The notes: generated by a model not told the origin, from the letters alone. 64,000 bases of DNA from Planctomycetales bacterium (GCA_025997475.1 BNUQ01000006.1:1-64000), one strand, 5' to 3'. Positions 8,460 through 17,927 are shown, numbered from the stretch's first letter. Made by a program: numbers and translations.

Positions 8460-8554
8460 CAGGATAACCTCCGGCAAAATTTTTATCCGCCGCTTTTATA
8501 CCTTTTACCTAACGCCTTAACAACTCATTTTATAGTGAACACGCCCTAGTAACT

Positions 8555-8983
8555 ATGGCGGCAATTACGCTCTATGAATTAGTCAAAGAAGTTCCACCGA
8601 TGTTGCAATCAATCGCGGGCGGACACGGCGGTGGCGGTGGCGCGGGAATGATTGGCGGCATCATCGGCGGCGCGCAACGAGGAGCGTCGCACGCAGAAGG
8701 TGCCTACAACAGCACCCAACCATTAGGAGAAAGCGGAAGTCGTAAGATAACCCAAGCGTTTTGGTCGGCGGTGGGCGCGATGAGAGGGCGCGTGAGTGAC
8801 GTTGGAAACGTGGCATTCGGCGGTGCGGCAGGGGCAAGATTGATGGCGAAAGCCGCTGAAAGCAACGCCAAAAAGGAAGAAGTTGGCGGCACGGCTTCAA
8901 GCGGCACAAGCACAACCGGCAACGCTTCCGTTAATCCGAGTGAAGCCCGCGCCGCGCAAGAAATTTTGACCCCCAAAAATTAA
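8555..8983 (+). CDS. Probable C-terminal remnant of a TrbL/VirB6-like conjugation membrane protein
   Basis: 142 residues. The frame is open upstream into the IS right end, there is no ribosome site at the ATG, and the sequence begins mid-helix (TLYELVKEVPPMLQSIAGG) followed by a Gly-rich segment GGHGGGGGAGMIGGIIGGA and a low-complexity Ala/Ser/Thr tail. This resembles the end of TrbL/VirB6-type mating-channel proteins, which have a last membrane span then a Gly/Ala-rich tail. I infer that the N-terminal membrane part and the genes before it were deleted when the IS inserted. The alternative is an intact small hypothetical protein. Confidence 0.45.
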   Translation: MAAITLYELVKEVPPMLQSIAGGHGGGGGAGMIGGIIGGAQRGASHAEGAYNSTQPLGESGSRKITQAFWSAVGAMRGRVSDVGNVAFGGAAGARLMAKAAESNAKKEEVGGTASSGTSTTGNASVNPSEARAAQEILTPKN

Positions 8984-9038
8984 GCGGTTATTTTTTTTCA
9001 TCGCCGCAAGCGCGGCACAGCACAAAGGAGGCAACGCA

Positions 9039-9401
9039 ATGGCTACGGAACCAATCACGCCGCCGAAACCCGAATTTTCCCGCGAGAAACGGGTCTATTT
9101 ATCCATCTTTGCGGTGATGGGCGCATTTTTAATCGTTGTTCTCGCCGCCGAACTCTGGGCGCATCACAAAATCGATAACGACCTCTGGAAGCAAACGGTC
9201 GTCATCGAAAACAGCGAAAGAACGTTGACGAAACTCGAAACGCTGGTCAGCCAAATGGAAACGTTGCTGACCCAAATAAAGGATGAAGAGATTAAAGAGG
9301 AAAGAGAATTATCGGCGCTCGAACAGGTGAATAAAGACGAAAAGGCGGCTCTCGAACGCATCGAAAAAGCGGTCGCGCCCGCTCCGGCGACCGGCAAATA
9401 A
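9039..9401 (+). CDS. Small single-span membrane protein with coiled coil
   Basis: 120 residues. Cytosolic N-terminus, one membrane span (~20-42, VYLSIFAVMGAFLIVVLAAE), then a long acidic/heptad coiled coil (~55-110) rich in Glu, Lys and Leu. Strong ribosome site AAAGGAGG nine bases before the ATG. Just before the glutaredoxin-like gene and in the same direction; probably an element accessory gene, possibly related to entry exclusion or mating-pair assembly. No family recognised. Confidence 0.7.
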   Translation: MATEPITPPKPEFSREKRVYLSIFAVMGAFLIVVLAAELWAHHKIDNDLWKQTVVIENSERTLTKLETLVSQMETLLTQIKDEEIKEERELSALEQVNKDEKAALERIEKAVAPAPATGK

Positions 9402-9413
9402 AGGAAAAACAAA

Positions 9414-9704
9414 ATGGGAATTGTCGAAATGTTGAAGCAACCGGATTGCCCGCGTTGCGAAGACGCCAAAGCAATGCTCACGAAACTCGGCTATCAAGTC
9501 GTCGAAATTTCAGTCGGGACGTTAATCAGTCGCCCCGACCGCGACGACTTGATGGCGGCGGTTTCCGACAACAACGGGCAAGTGCCGCTAATGCGGTTGC
9601 AAGGCGAGCGGTGGGTAACGGCGGTGGAAGAACTGTTTGAATTGAATCGCGCCCACGATGAGAATCGCGCCCACGATGACCGCGACAAAGGTGTGTCGTG
9701 GTAA
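9414..9704 (+). CDS. Glutaredoxin-like protein
   Basis: 96 residues with a thioredoxin-fold beginning: EMLKQPDCPRCEDAKAML has a CxxC redox motif (CPRC, ~12-15), followed by the beta strand YQVVEISV and the cis-Pro region GQVPLMRL (~56-63). The C-terminus repeats RAHDENRAHDDRD from a 15-bp duplication. It sits 12 bases after the coiled-coil membrane gene, so the two are probably cotranscribed. Role in the element unknown; small thiol-disulfide proteins occur in conjugation operons. Confidence 0.7.
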   Translation: MGIVEMLKQPDCPRCEDAKAMLTKLGYQVVEISVGTLISRPDRDDLMAAVSDNNGQVPLMRLQGERWVTAVEELFELNRAHDENRAHDDRDKGVSW

Positions 9705-9707
9705 AAA

Positions 9708-9797
9708 TTTTCTTTTTGGCGTTGATAACCGGCATTTTTCGACACCAAAAAGAAAGGTGACGCGGGAATGTCGCGGTAATTTTTTCTTTTTGGCGTC
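9708..9797 (+). promoter_or_regulatory. Upstream repeat region shared with the relaxase gene
   Basis: Three copies of a TTTCTTTTTGGCGT/C box, two direct and one inverted (9711-9722, 9741-9754, 9784-9796). The first and inverted copies can form a hairpin. Between them, 9759-9785 carries a 26-base sequence starting GACGCGGGAATGTCGCGG that is repeated exactly upstream of the relaxase (22141-22167, opposite strand). It contains CGCG-(7)-CGCG. Likely an operator or leader element coordinating topoisomerase and relaxase expression. Confidence 0.6.
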
Positions 9798-9815
9798 TAA
9801 AAAATGGAGAGAGCA

Positions 9816-11444
9816 ATGCGTTTATTTATTGCGGAGAAGCCGGAGTTGGCACAGGCGATTGCCGATGGATTGGGCGGCGGCAAGAAGAACGAAAAGGACG
9901 GTTACCACGATTGCGGCGACGATTGCGTAACGTGGTGTTTCGGTCATATGTTACGCTTGTGCGAACCGCACGAATACGACAAAAAATACGCCGAGTGGAA
10001 TTTGGCGGACGTGCCGTTTTCCTTTATTCCGTGGCGCAAAGCCCCCAACGATAAGTGCGATGAAGATGACGAGAGAAGTAAGAAATTTGTCGAACACCGA
10101 TTAAAGCAACTCGACAACGTTCTCGCACTTATCAAAAAAGCCGACTCGTTTGTCCACGCCGGCGACCCAGACGCGGAGGGACAATTACTCATCGACGAGA
10201 TTTTGGCTTACGCCGAAAATAAAAAGCCGGTCAAGCGAGTTCTCATCAATGACTACACGCCAGCGTTAGTGAAAAAGTCATTGGCGAATTTGCGCGACAA
10301 TGCGGAGTTTGCCGGAATGTCGTCGTCGGCGTTAGCGCGACAAGTCGGCGACCAATTTTATGGTTTCAATCTGTCGCGGCTCTACACGTTGACGGCGAAG
10401 CAAGCCGGTTATACCGGTGGCACGTTGTCGGTCGGTCGCGTGCAAACGCCGATTTTGGGTTTGGTCGTGCGGCGCGACCGCGAGAACGCCGACCATAAAT
10501 CCAGTTTTTACTACACCGTTACCGGCAATTTCACGGTGGATAATTTGGCGTTTCCGGCGACGTATCAAGTCGCGGATAACGATGCCAAAGACGAGAAAGG
10601 ACGGTTGACCGACGAAGCGCAAGCGAACGCGATTGCCGCCGAAGTGAGCGGCGCGTCGGCGCAAATCCGCGAAACAAAAACCGCCGAGAAACAAAAGCCC
10701 GCGGCGTTGCCTTACAACTTGCTGAAACTGCAAACGGACGCGGCGCGGCTTTACAAAATGAAACCGCGTGCGGTTAAAAGCATCACGCAAGACCTGCGCG
10801 AGAAACATCACCTCATCACCTACAACCGCTCGGACTGTCAGTATTTGAGCGAAGAGCAACACGCCGACGCGCCGGAAGTGTTGGCGGCGATTTCAGCGAC
10901 CAATCCCGACCTTGCCGGGGCGGTCAACGGCGCGGACGCGAAAATCAAAGGGCGCGTTTTCGACAGTTCCAAAATCACGGCTCACCACGCGATTATTCCG
11001 ACGATTAGCACCGCGAATTTCAACAATCTTTCGACCGACGAACAAAAGATTTACACGCTCATCGCGCGGGCGTATGTCGCGCAGTTTTATCCGCCGTATC
11101 GCTATGAACAGACGACGGTGGAGTTAGCCGTTGGCGACCGGAATTTCCGGTGCTTAACGCACGTTCCCGTCGCGGCGGGGTGGAAGTCGCTATTCGCCGA
11201 AACTGATTCTGACGCCAAAGGAAAAGACGATGAAGCGACTGATGACGGCGACTGTAATTTGTCGTTGAGAGAACTCCGCGACGGACAAGCGGGGCAATGC
11301 GTTAGCGCGGCGGCGGCGAAAAGTGAAACGCAACCGAAACGCCTTTACACAATGGCAACGCTTTTGACCGACCTCACCAAAGTTGCGCAATACATCAAAG
11401 ACGAGCGCATCAGAAAATTACTCATTCAACATTTCGCTCGCTAA
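9816..11444 (+). CDS. DNA topoisomerase type IA (TopB/TraE-like), C-terminally short
   Basis: 542 residues. The TOPRIM start MRLFIAEKPELAQAIADGLG, FVHAGDPDAEGQLLIDEIL (acidic DxxxEG, ~115-133), TLSVGRVQTPILGLVVRRD (~205-223) and the active-site Tyr in HLITYNRSDCQYLSEEQ are all present. ATG 9816 is chosen over 9804 because the upstream GGAGAG serves it. It relaxes single-stranded or negatively supercoiled DNA. The protein stops soon after VAQYIKDERIRKLLI, just before the GxGTxATR segment that normally follows in TopB, so the C-terminal part of domain IV/I and any zinc fingers are missing. Activity is therefore uncertain. The R-M gene follows directly. Confidence 0.85.
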   Translation: MRLFIAEKPELAQAIADGLGGGKKNEKDGYHDCGDDCVTWCFGHMLRLCEPHEYDKKYAEWNLADVPFSFIPWRKAPNDKCDEDDERSKKFVEHRLKQLDNVLALIKKADSFVHAGDPDAEGQLLIDEILAYAENKKPVKRVLINDYTPALVKKSLANLRDNAEFAGMSSSALARQVGDQFYGFNLSRLYTLTAKQAGYTGGTLSVGRVQTPILGLVVRRDRENADHKSSFYYTVTGNFTVDNLAFPATYQVADNDAKDEKGRLTDEAQANAIAAEVSGASAQIRETKTAEKQKPAALPYNLLKLQTDAARLYKMKPRAVKSITQDLREKHHLITYNRSDCQYLSEEQHADAPEVLAAISATNPDLAGAVNGADAKIKGRVFDSSKITAHHAIIPTISTANFNNLSTDEQKIYTLIARAYVAQFYPPYRYEQTTVELAVGDRNFRCLTHVPVAAGWKSLFAETDSDAKGKDDEATDDGDCNLSLRELRDGQAGQCVSAAAAKSETQPKRLYTMATLLTDLTKVAQYIKDERIRKLLIQHFAR

Positions 11445-11460
11445 AAATAACGCAACGCCG

Positions 11461-11466
11461 TATAAT
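11461..11466 (+). promoter_or_regulatory. Candidate -10 box of the R-M gene
   Basis: Perfect TATAAT 35 bases before the chosen start of the R-M gene, with no convincing -35. It would give the gene its own promoter. Confidence 0.4.
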
Positions 11467-11500
11467 GCGTGACATTTTCAATTCAAAGGAGATGAATTCG

Positions 11501-13738
11501 ATGACCACACCGCCGCTGTTTGCCAACATAAACTTCACCGCGCTTGCTGATGATGCCGCGTTCAAAGAGGACAGCGTCCGCGAGCGGCTCATTTTGCCGT
11601 TGCTTAATGCGCTCGGCTATGGCGAAGAAAATATAATTCGTAGCAAAACGCTACAACATCCGTTTCTAAAAATCGGGAGCAAAAAGCGTCCGATTAAACT
11701 GATTCCCGATTATACGCTAAAACTCGGCGATCGCTTCGCGTGGGTCTTGGATGCCAAAGCCCCCAATCAAAAAATCGTCGCTGACGACAATGTCGAGCAA
11801 GTTTATTGCTACGCAACACACCCTGAGATTCGGAGTAATTACTTTGTGTTGTGCAACGGCGTAGCGTTATCCGTGTTTCGGACGGCAGACACGGATAAGC
11901 CGATTTTATATTTTCGACTGGCGGAAATCGCGCAACATTGGCAAGCATTATCGGCACTGCTTGCGTCAACCAACTTCATTGCGCAACCGCAAGCGGCGTT
12001 TCCCTGTGTTGTCGGTCAGCCGTCATTTGATTACGCCACTCGCCCTCTACTCAATGAGATTCCGGTAAAAAAACAAGCCGCAAAACGTCATTTCGGTTGC
12101 AATGCCTATTTTACGCGGCAAACGTGGAATGTAGTTCGGGATTATATCAATAATTTTAGCAAACAAGGTGATTTAGTATTAGACCCATTTGGGGGTAGCG
12201 GTATTACCTTGGTCGAAGCACTAATGTCTGGACGCAATGGAATACATGTTGACTTGAATCCATTATCTATTTTTATCGCCAAATCGTTAATTGCTCCGGC
12301 AAGCAAAGCATCTTTATTGGAAGCATTAGCGGATATAAAAATCAAATATGAGCGAATCGAACCTAAAACTAACGCTGAGGTGTTACGCGCAATCAGTAAC
12401 TACGAACAACCAACAAACTTGCCACTACCCCAAAATTCCGATGTAAAAACCGTTAAAGAATTATTTTCAAATAGACAGTTGGCGCAATTGTCGCTGTTGA
12501 AGCATCTGATAAAAAGAATAAAAAATCAAAACATCAAAGATTCTTTATTACTGGCTTTCTACAATACTCTAACTGTTTGCAACTTAACTTTCCACGAAAC
12601 TCCACAGCGGAAAGGATTAGGCGGGCATCATTTTGGTTTTTATTATCGCTACCGGATGGCTTACTCGCCAATAGAACTGCCCATAATTGACGTTTTTGCT
12701 ACAAAGGTAAAGCGAATTATTGCCGGCAAACAAGAAATGGAGTATTTTATCAATGAAAAAACCGTCAGAAATGCGCAAATACAGAAGGGAACAGCGACAA
12801 ACCTTTCATTTATTGATAGTGAGAGTATTGATTATATTTATACCGACCCGCCTTACGGTAAAAATATCCCATATTTAGATTTATCGGTGATGTGGAATGC
12901 GTGGTTGGACTTGAATGTTACCGAGACAGATTATGAGCAGGAGGCAATTGAGGGCGGCGAACACGATAAAACCAAAAATGACTATAACCAACGTATTGCG
13001 CAAAGTATTAGGGAAATGTATAGAGTGCTAAAATTTGACCGTTGGCTATCATTTGTTTTTGCGCATAAAGACCCCGAGTTTTGGCATTTGATAACCACGA
13101 CGGCGGAAAGTTGTGGATTTGAATATGTCGGTGCGGTGGCGCAGAAAAATGGACAGACCAGTTTCAAAAAGCGTCAACATCCGTTCACGGTTTTGTCGGG
13201 ACAGTTAATTATCAATTTCCGTAAAGTTCGCAATCCGAAGGCAATACTAAAAGCCAATTTGGGGATGGATTTTGGCAAAGCGGTAATGCAGACCATCGAA
13301 GGCGTGATTGCCAAAAACAACGGCGCAACGTTGGAACAAATAAATAACGAGTTAATTCTCACGGGGTTGGAAATGGGATTTTTGGACTTACTAAAAAAAG
13401 AGTATTCTGATTTAACGCCTTTGTTGACTGACAATTTCGATTATGACGAAGAAACTGACGCTTTTACTATTCGGAAAAACCGGAAATTTAAGACGTCAGT
13501 TCCGTTAGAATTGCGCATCAAATTTTATCTTGTTAGCTATTTGCGACGAATGGCGCGCGAGCAAAAAAACGCTTCGTTTGACGAAATAGTTCTGCATATA
13601 ATGCCGCTATTGAAAAATGGCGTTACGCCAGAAACGCAAACTATTCTCACGGTGTTGACCGAAATCGGAATACGAGTCGGCGATGGTTGGCGGATAAAAC
13701 CGTCAGAAAGCGGATTATTCGACGCAGAAATTGTGTGA
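11501..13738 (+). CDS. Single-chain restriction-modification enzyme: PD-(D/E)xK nuclease + adenine/cytosine-N DNA methyltransferase
   Basis: 745 residues from the ATG at 11501, which has AAAGGAG nine bases upstream. N-terminal domain (~1-170) looks like a HsdR-N/type IIG nuclease: RERLILPLLNALGYG, then IPDYTLKLGD and WVLDAKAP, i.e. PD...DxK. The methyltransferase follows: LVLDPFGGSGITLVEAL (AdoMet motif I) and YIYTDPPYGKNIPYLDLS (catalytic motif IV DPPY). The C-terminal ~200 residues may recognise DNA. The gene is visibly more AT-rich than its neighbours, sits right after a truncated topoisomerase, and points to separate acquisition. Host protection against phage or element maintenance is the likely role. 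Confidence 0.82.
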   Translation: MTTPPLFANINFTALADDAAFKEDSVRERLILPLLNALGYGEENIIRSKTLQHPFLKIGSKKRPIKLIPDYTLKLGDRFAWVLDAKAPNQKIVADDNVEQVYCYATHPEIRSNYFVLCNGVALSVFRTADTDKPILYFRLAEIAQHWQALSALLASTNFIAQPQAAFPCVVGQPSFDYATRPLLNEIPVKKQAAKRHFGCNAYFTRQTWNVVRDYINNFSKQGDLVLDPFGGSGITLVEALMSGRNGIHVDLNPLSIFIAKSLIAPASKASLLEALADIKIKYERIEPKTNAEVLRAISNYEQPTNLPLPQNSDVKTVKELFSNRQLAQLSLLKHLIKRIKNQNIKDSLLLAFYNTLTVCNLTFHETPQRKGLGGHHFGFYYRYRMAYSPIELPIIDVFATKVKRIIAGKQEMEYFINEKTVRNAQIQKGTATNLSFIDSESIDYIYTDPPYGKNIPYLDLSVMWNAWLDLNVTETDYEQEAIEGGEHDKTKNDYNQRIAQSIREMYRVLKFDRWLSFVFAHKDPEFWHLITTTAESCGFEYVGAVAQKNGQTSFKKRQHPFTVLSGQLIINFRKVRNPKAILKANLGMDFGKAVMQTIEGVIAKNNGATLEQINNELILTGLEMGFLDLLKKEYSDLTPLLTDNFDYDEETDAFTIRKNRKFKTSVPLELRIKFYLVSYLRRMAREQKNASFDEIVLHIMPLLKNGVTPETQTILTVLTEIGIRVGDGWRIKPSESGLFDAEIV

Positions 13739-14114
13739 TAGCATCCTCCTGCCGGCGACGCGAACGCTGAAAACGTTATCAAATGTAGTATGCGAAAGAG
13801 CCATATCATTAAGAACCTATCTTTTTATCAATTTTTGGGAAATAAGTGCCGCGAATGCGAGGCGATGCAAGTCCGATAATTTGGGGTTTTCTTTTCCCTA
13901 CGCATCAATAGACCTGTTCAATAACCGCCGAAATAAAAATGGGCAATCGGGGGCATCGTTTCGACAAAATCAGGTTTTCCAGATTCGCCGAGGAACTTGC
14001 TGTCCCGACCGCTTTCGAAGTTTCTTTTCATTGTAACGTCAATATTTTAAGTGCATTACAGGTTGAAATCTAACGGTTATCGAACCACTCTAATAACTTA
14101 TTCCTCTAATTTTG
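13739..14114. other. Gene-free gap with short repeats
   Basis: No convincing gene. It is AT-rich, carries ATAGACCTGTTCAATAACCG (near 13909), related to the repeat around 1012-1120, and several degenerate frames. A 101-residue frame starting at 13731 has no recognisable features. It may be the scar of an insertion next to the R-M gene. Confidence 0.5.
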
Positions 14115-15752
14115 CTAAGAAATTCCATAATTTTTAGCGGCGGAAAATTGCCGTCCGAAAACGGCTTCCAGCACCATACTCTTGATGTTGTTGCGTTGAT
14201 TGGCGTGTTGCGCGGAGAAATCGGCGACCGCCGGAAAATCCGTGATTAAATAATTCGTCAAATCGTTGCGGCGGTTTTTTGCCGCCGCTTCATTGACGTT
14301 ATTTTCTTTTACGCGGTCGGTTGTTTCATTCCAAATAAGTTCTTCTTCTTCCTCCGGTTCCGGCTCGCGACCAACCGGCGCCAGCATCGGCATTCGCTCG
14401 CGATAATCAGCCGTAACGGCATTGCGCCACGCGGTCATATCTTCGCGGCTCATCGTTGACTTTACCGTTTCGCCGCTTGCCATTGCGCCGCGAATCATCT
14501 GCGCCATATCCTTTGCCAACGGCGCCACAACTTTTTCATAAAAACCGCCGGAACCGCCGGCGCCGCCGCGTTGCCGGTTGTAGTCGAGATACTCGGTAGC
14601 CGGATTGACGAGATTTATCGTGAACGTATCCGCCTGCGGATTAAATTCGTCGGCGATTTTTTTCTGATACGTATAGCCGACGCGGTCAGTCCAGAGATTA
14701 TCGCTAATCACCACCGCGTCCGGTTGACCGGCGGCAAAAGTGAAATTGCGTATTTGCCGGTAAGTCGTCGAGCGATAGTCCTGTCCAATCTCGCCGCCCG
14801 TCGTTACCTGCATTTCATTCAGGTTATTGGTGAAATACCGCGCGCCTTCGTCGTAGCCGGTTATTTCCGCCAAATCGGCGTAAGCAATTTGGTCGCTCAC
14901 TTGCTTGAATTGCCGATAAAGAGCGCCGCTATTTTCTACCAAGTCGTTGACTCTTTCGCTCGCTCCCTCGCCGCCGCCAACCACGTAGGCGTTTAACGCC
15001 GGATTGCCGCTATCGTCGCCGCCAAACGAAAACCGGACATAACCGCCTTCGGCGAGCGTTACGCCGGCGCGTTTCAATAGGTCGGCGGCGAGCGTCGCCA
15101 AATCGGAACTGACGCCGGCGGCGGCGTTATTTTGGGCGTCGGCGGCGTCAAGATATTCGCGCAAATCGAAGTCAACTTGCGTCTGCAATTCGTCGTTTTG
15201 CCGGTTGCGCCAGTTGTCGAGAAACTTCTCCATTGCCGGCGAATTGGCGGCGCGATAAACCGCGTTGGTAACGGCGCTGATTTCGTGGCGTCCGTCTATA
15301 GCCGCGCCCCAAATGTCGGCAACCGCCGTCAACGACGACTGCGGTTGACCGGAGTTGGCGCGAAGCAACTCGCTTAGTACGCCGTCCATTCCGCCCATCG
15401 TGTTGGAAAGCGTGAGGCGCGGCGCCTCTTTCACTGCAAAACCATCGGCGCGCATAATTTCGTCGAAGCGGCGCATCGCTTCCGGTTCGGCATATTGGTC
15501 GCGCAAACCGGCGAGAATCGCGTCGTAATTTTTCGCTTGTTCGGCGCGTCCATCTTTGGTGTGCAAATCGGCGGTTGGCGCCGCGTCGTGTTCGGCGACC
15601 CATTGTTGCGCGGCGGCGGAAATTTCGACGCTGTCGGCGTATAAGGATAAATTGCCGTTGGCGGTCGCCGCCGCGCCGTGCGGGAGAGACGCGCCGCGAA
15701 AAGCGGTTGAATATAAACCGTAATTTTCGGCGCCGGCGATAGCGTTAAGCAT
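14115..15752 (-). CDS. Large uncharacterised protein of the element
   Basis: 545 residues, not recognised. No signal peptide or membrane span. The N-terminus (~35-50, SLYADSVEISAAAQQWV) resembles the DSVEIS.AA motif seen near the ends of flagellin- or FlgM-like proteins, but nothing else supports that. The middle is Ala/Asp/Asn-rich with a Gly patch (RGGAGGSGGFYEKV, ~400) and an acidic run (EPEPEEEEELIW, ~475). Strong ribosome site (ACGGAGG, eight bases before the ATG). It is divergent from the coupling-protein gene. Could be a conjugation-exported effector or a structural protein; undetermined. Confidence 0.7.
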   Translation of the reverse strand: MLNAIAGAENYGLYSTAFRGASLPHGAAATANGNLSLYADSVEISAAAQQWVAEHDAAPTADLHTKDGRAEQAKNYDAILAGLRDQYAEPEAMRRFDEIMRADGFAVKEAPRLTLSNTMGGMDGVLSELLRANSGQPQSSLTAVADIWGAAIDGRHEISAVTNAVYRAANSPAMEKFLDNWRNRQNDELQTQVDFDLREYLDAADAQNNAAAGVSSDLATLAADLLKRAGVTLAEGGYVRFSFGGDDSGNPALNAYVVGGGEGASERVNDLVENSGALYRQFKQVSDQIAYADLAEITGYDEGARYFTNNLNEMQVTTGGEIGQDYRSTTYRQIRNFTFAAGQPDAVVISDNLWTDRVGYTYQKKIADEFNPQADTFTINLVNPATEYLDYNRQRGGAGGSGGFYEKVVAPLAKDMAQMIRGAMASGETVKSTMSREDMTAWRNAVTADYRERMPMLAPVGREPEPEEEEELIWNETTDRVKENNVNEAAAKNRRNDLTNYLITDFPAVADFSAQHANQRNNIKSMVLEAVFGRQFSAAKNYGIS

Positions 15753-15980
15753 TTTTCATCCTCCGTGATTTAACGTGTTGGAAAACAGTTGAGAAAACAA
15801 ATTGTCTTCATTAGCGGACGCGCCGCGAAAAACTTTAACGGCAATTGATGAATTTTTTTGCCAATCGGTAATCAGCGAGAATAAGCCGAGTTTATTCGCA
15901 ACAATGGCGGCGGATAAAAAATAAACGAACTGAACAATCAAATCGGTGAGAGCGGCGAACAGGCGCGAAAGTGGCGGCGA

Positions 15981-17927
15981 ATGACTATCGCCGTCATTCT
16001 TTTTAGTTTTACGGCGGGTTTTGTCGTCGCGACGCAGTATTTTGCGCGGACGTGCGGTTACGATGCCGCGCTCGGCTTTAACGTTTCCGGGTGGTATTTC
16101 CCCGCGATGATTGTCGTGTGGATAATCAAATGGTATAGCGTCCCGACGCTGACCGAACCGTTGCATTTGTCCGCGATACTCGGTGTTGCCGTCGCCGGTG
16201 GCGGCACTTTTATTTTTATGATTGCCAGTCATATCGCGAAACAGTCGGCGCGAGGCAACGCCATTTTGCACGGCTCGGCGCATTGGGCTAACGAAGAAGA
16301 AGTCCGCCGCGCCGGATTGCTCGATAACGCCGACGGCGTGTATGTCGGCGCGTGGAAAGACAAGCGCGGCAAGATTCACTACTTGCGCGATTCGGGTCCG
16401 GCGCACGTTCTTTGTTTCGCGCCGACCCGAAGCGGCAAGGGCGTTGGCTTGGTCTTACCGACGTTACTCTCGTGGCAACACAGCGCGATTGTCGCCGACC
16501 TCAAAGGTGAACTCTGGGAGTTGACTGCCGGTTGGCGGCAAGAACACGCTAAAAACAAAGTCATTCGCTTTGAGCCGGGCAATCCGAACGGTAGCGCAAA
16601 ATGGAATCCGTTTGACGAAATCCGTATCGGCACGGAATACGAATTTGCCGACGTGTCGGATTTGTCGCGGATTATCGTTGACCCTGCCGGCAAAGGGCTT
16701 GACGACCATTGGGCGCGGACGGCAAACGACCTGCTCACCGGTTGCATAATGCACTTGCTCTACAAGCGTAAATGCGAACAAGAAAAAGATGATAAAGACA
16801 AGACGCCAGAGGAAAAAGAACACCCCACCGAAGCGACGCTAACCGCGCTTGACCGGATGCTCGCCAACCCGGACAAACCGGTCGCCGCGCTATTTGAAGA
16901 AATGAAAACTTATCCCCATCACGGCAAGAGCGGCGATAAGCCGCTTGTCCATCCGGTCGTCGGCTCGTCGGCGCAAAAAATTATGGACAAGCCGGACAAC
17001 GAACGCGGAAGCGTGATTTCCACCGCGCAATCATTTCTCGAACTTTACCGCGACCCGACGACCGCGAAAAACACGGCGTCATCGGGTTTCAGTATCGCCG
17101 ACTTAATGAATTACGTTTCGCCGGTGTCGCTTTACCTCATCACCACGCCGGACAACAAAGACCGGCTTTGCCCGTTGTTGCGGATTTTCATCAATTGGTT
17201 TCTGACGAAATCCACGACGCGGGAGGCGTTGCAATTTACAGACGGACGCACGGCAATGAGCGCGAAGCATCGCTTGCTGATGATGATGGACGAGTTTCCG
17301 TCGTTCGGCAAACTGCCGCAAATTGCGAGCGGTTTAGCGTTTATCGGTGGCTACGGCATTAAGGCGTATTTAATCACGCAGGACTTGTCGCAGTTGTATG
17401 AGCGTTACGGCAAGGACGAATCCATTACGTCGAATTGCCACGTGCAAGTGGCGTTTCCGCCGAATCGCTTTGAAACGGCGAAGTATTTGTCGGATATGCT
17501 TGGCACGACGACGGTCAAAGAAGAGCATTACCAAACGTCCGGCAAGCGGATAGCGATATTCAACGATTCGGTCAACAAGAGTATCAACCTGACGCAACGC
17601 CCGTTGCTGACGCCGGACGAGACGATGACGCTTCCGGGCGCGAAAAAGAATCAAGCGGGGGATATTGTCGAAGCGGGCGATATGGTGGTGAAAGTGGCGG
17701 GCTTTGCGCCGATTTACGGCAAACAACCGCTGTATTTCCAAGACCGGATTTTTTTAGCGCGAGCGAAACTTCCCGCCCCCAAAGAAACGGACAAAATCGA
17801 AAAAATTAGCGAGGGGAAGACGGATAAAAGCGACGAAGGAGTTAGCAACGAGGCGAGCGAAGTAAGCGAGAAGAAGGGCAAAGAAGCAAGTGAGGAAAGC
17901 GCCCCCGCCGCAGGGATTTTATCGTGA
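15981..17927 (+). CDS. traG: TraG/VirD4-type coupling protein
   Basis: 648 residues. Two N-terminal membrane spans (~1-20 and ~62-82), then GNAILHGSAHWANEEE, typical of TraG. Walker A is CFAPTRSGKGVGLVLPTLL (~145-163), Walker B LLMMMDEFPSFGKLPQ (~432-447), followed by LITQDLSQLYERYG. It brings the relaxase-DNA complex to the type IV channel at the inner membrane. The C-terminal ~60 residues are a charged low-complexity tail of KSDE-type. The ribosome site at 15981 is weak; no better start is visible. The matching channel genes are absent from the window. Confidence 0.93.
   Translation: MTIAVILFSFTAGFVVATQYFARTCGYDAALGFNVSGWYFPAMIVVWIIKWYSVPTLTEPLHLSAILGVAVAGGGTFIFMIASHIAKQSARGNAILHGSAHWANEEEVRRAGLLDNADGVYVGAWKDKRGKIHYLRDSGPAHVLCFAPTRSGKGVGLVLPTLLSWQHSAIVADLKGELWELTAGWRQEHAKNKVIRFEPGNPNGSAKWNPFDEIRIGTEYEFADVSDLSRIIVDPAGKGLDDHWARTANDLLTGCIMHLLYKRKCEQEKDDKDKTPEEKEHPTEATLTALDRMLANPDKPVAALFEEMKTYPHHGKSGDKPLVHPVVGSSAQKIMDKPDNERGSVISTAQSFLELYRDPTTAKNTASSGFSIADLMNYVSPVSLYLITTPDNKDRLCPLLRIFINWFLTKSTTREALQFTDGRTAMSAKHRLLMMMDEFPSFGKLPQIASGLAFIGGYGIKAYLITQDLSQLYERYGKDESITSNCHVQVAFPPNRFETAKYLSDMLGTTTVKEEHYQTSGKRIAIFNDSVNKSINLTQRPLLTPDETMTLPGAKKNQAGDIVEAGDMVVKVAGFAPIYGKQPLYFQDRIFLARAKLPAPKETDKIEKISEGKTDKSDEGVSNEASEVSEKKGKEASEESAPAAGILS

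Larger units (their letters stand above)
7664..8546. mobile_element. IS5-family (IS427 group) insertion sequence, 883 bp
   Basis: Ends are imperfect inverted repeats: GGTCGTGTTCACTTTAA at the left and, inverted, GGGCGTGTTCACTATAA at the right. Both are flanked by TA, the expected short target duplication of this group. It encodes a two-frame transposase on the minus strand. It appears structurally complete. A relic of a similar element is at 52253-52313, and a lone end lies near 45225-45241. Confidence 0.9.

Noticed and set aside
13731..14036. 101-residue frame with LLPATRTLKTL, reminiscent of the ATR segment missing from the topoisomerase
   Set aside because: The match is too short, lacks GxGT, and would require an insertion to have kept the frame; treated as chance.
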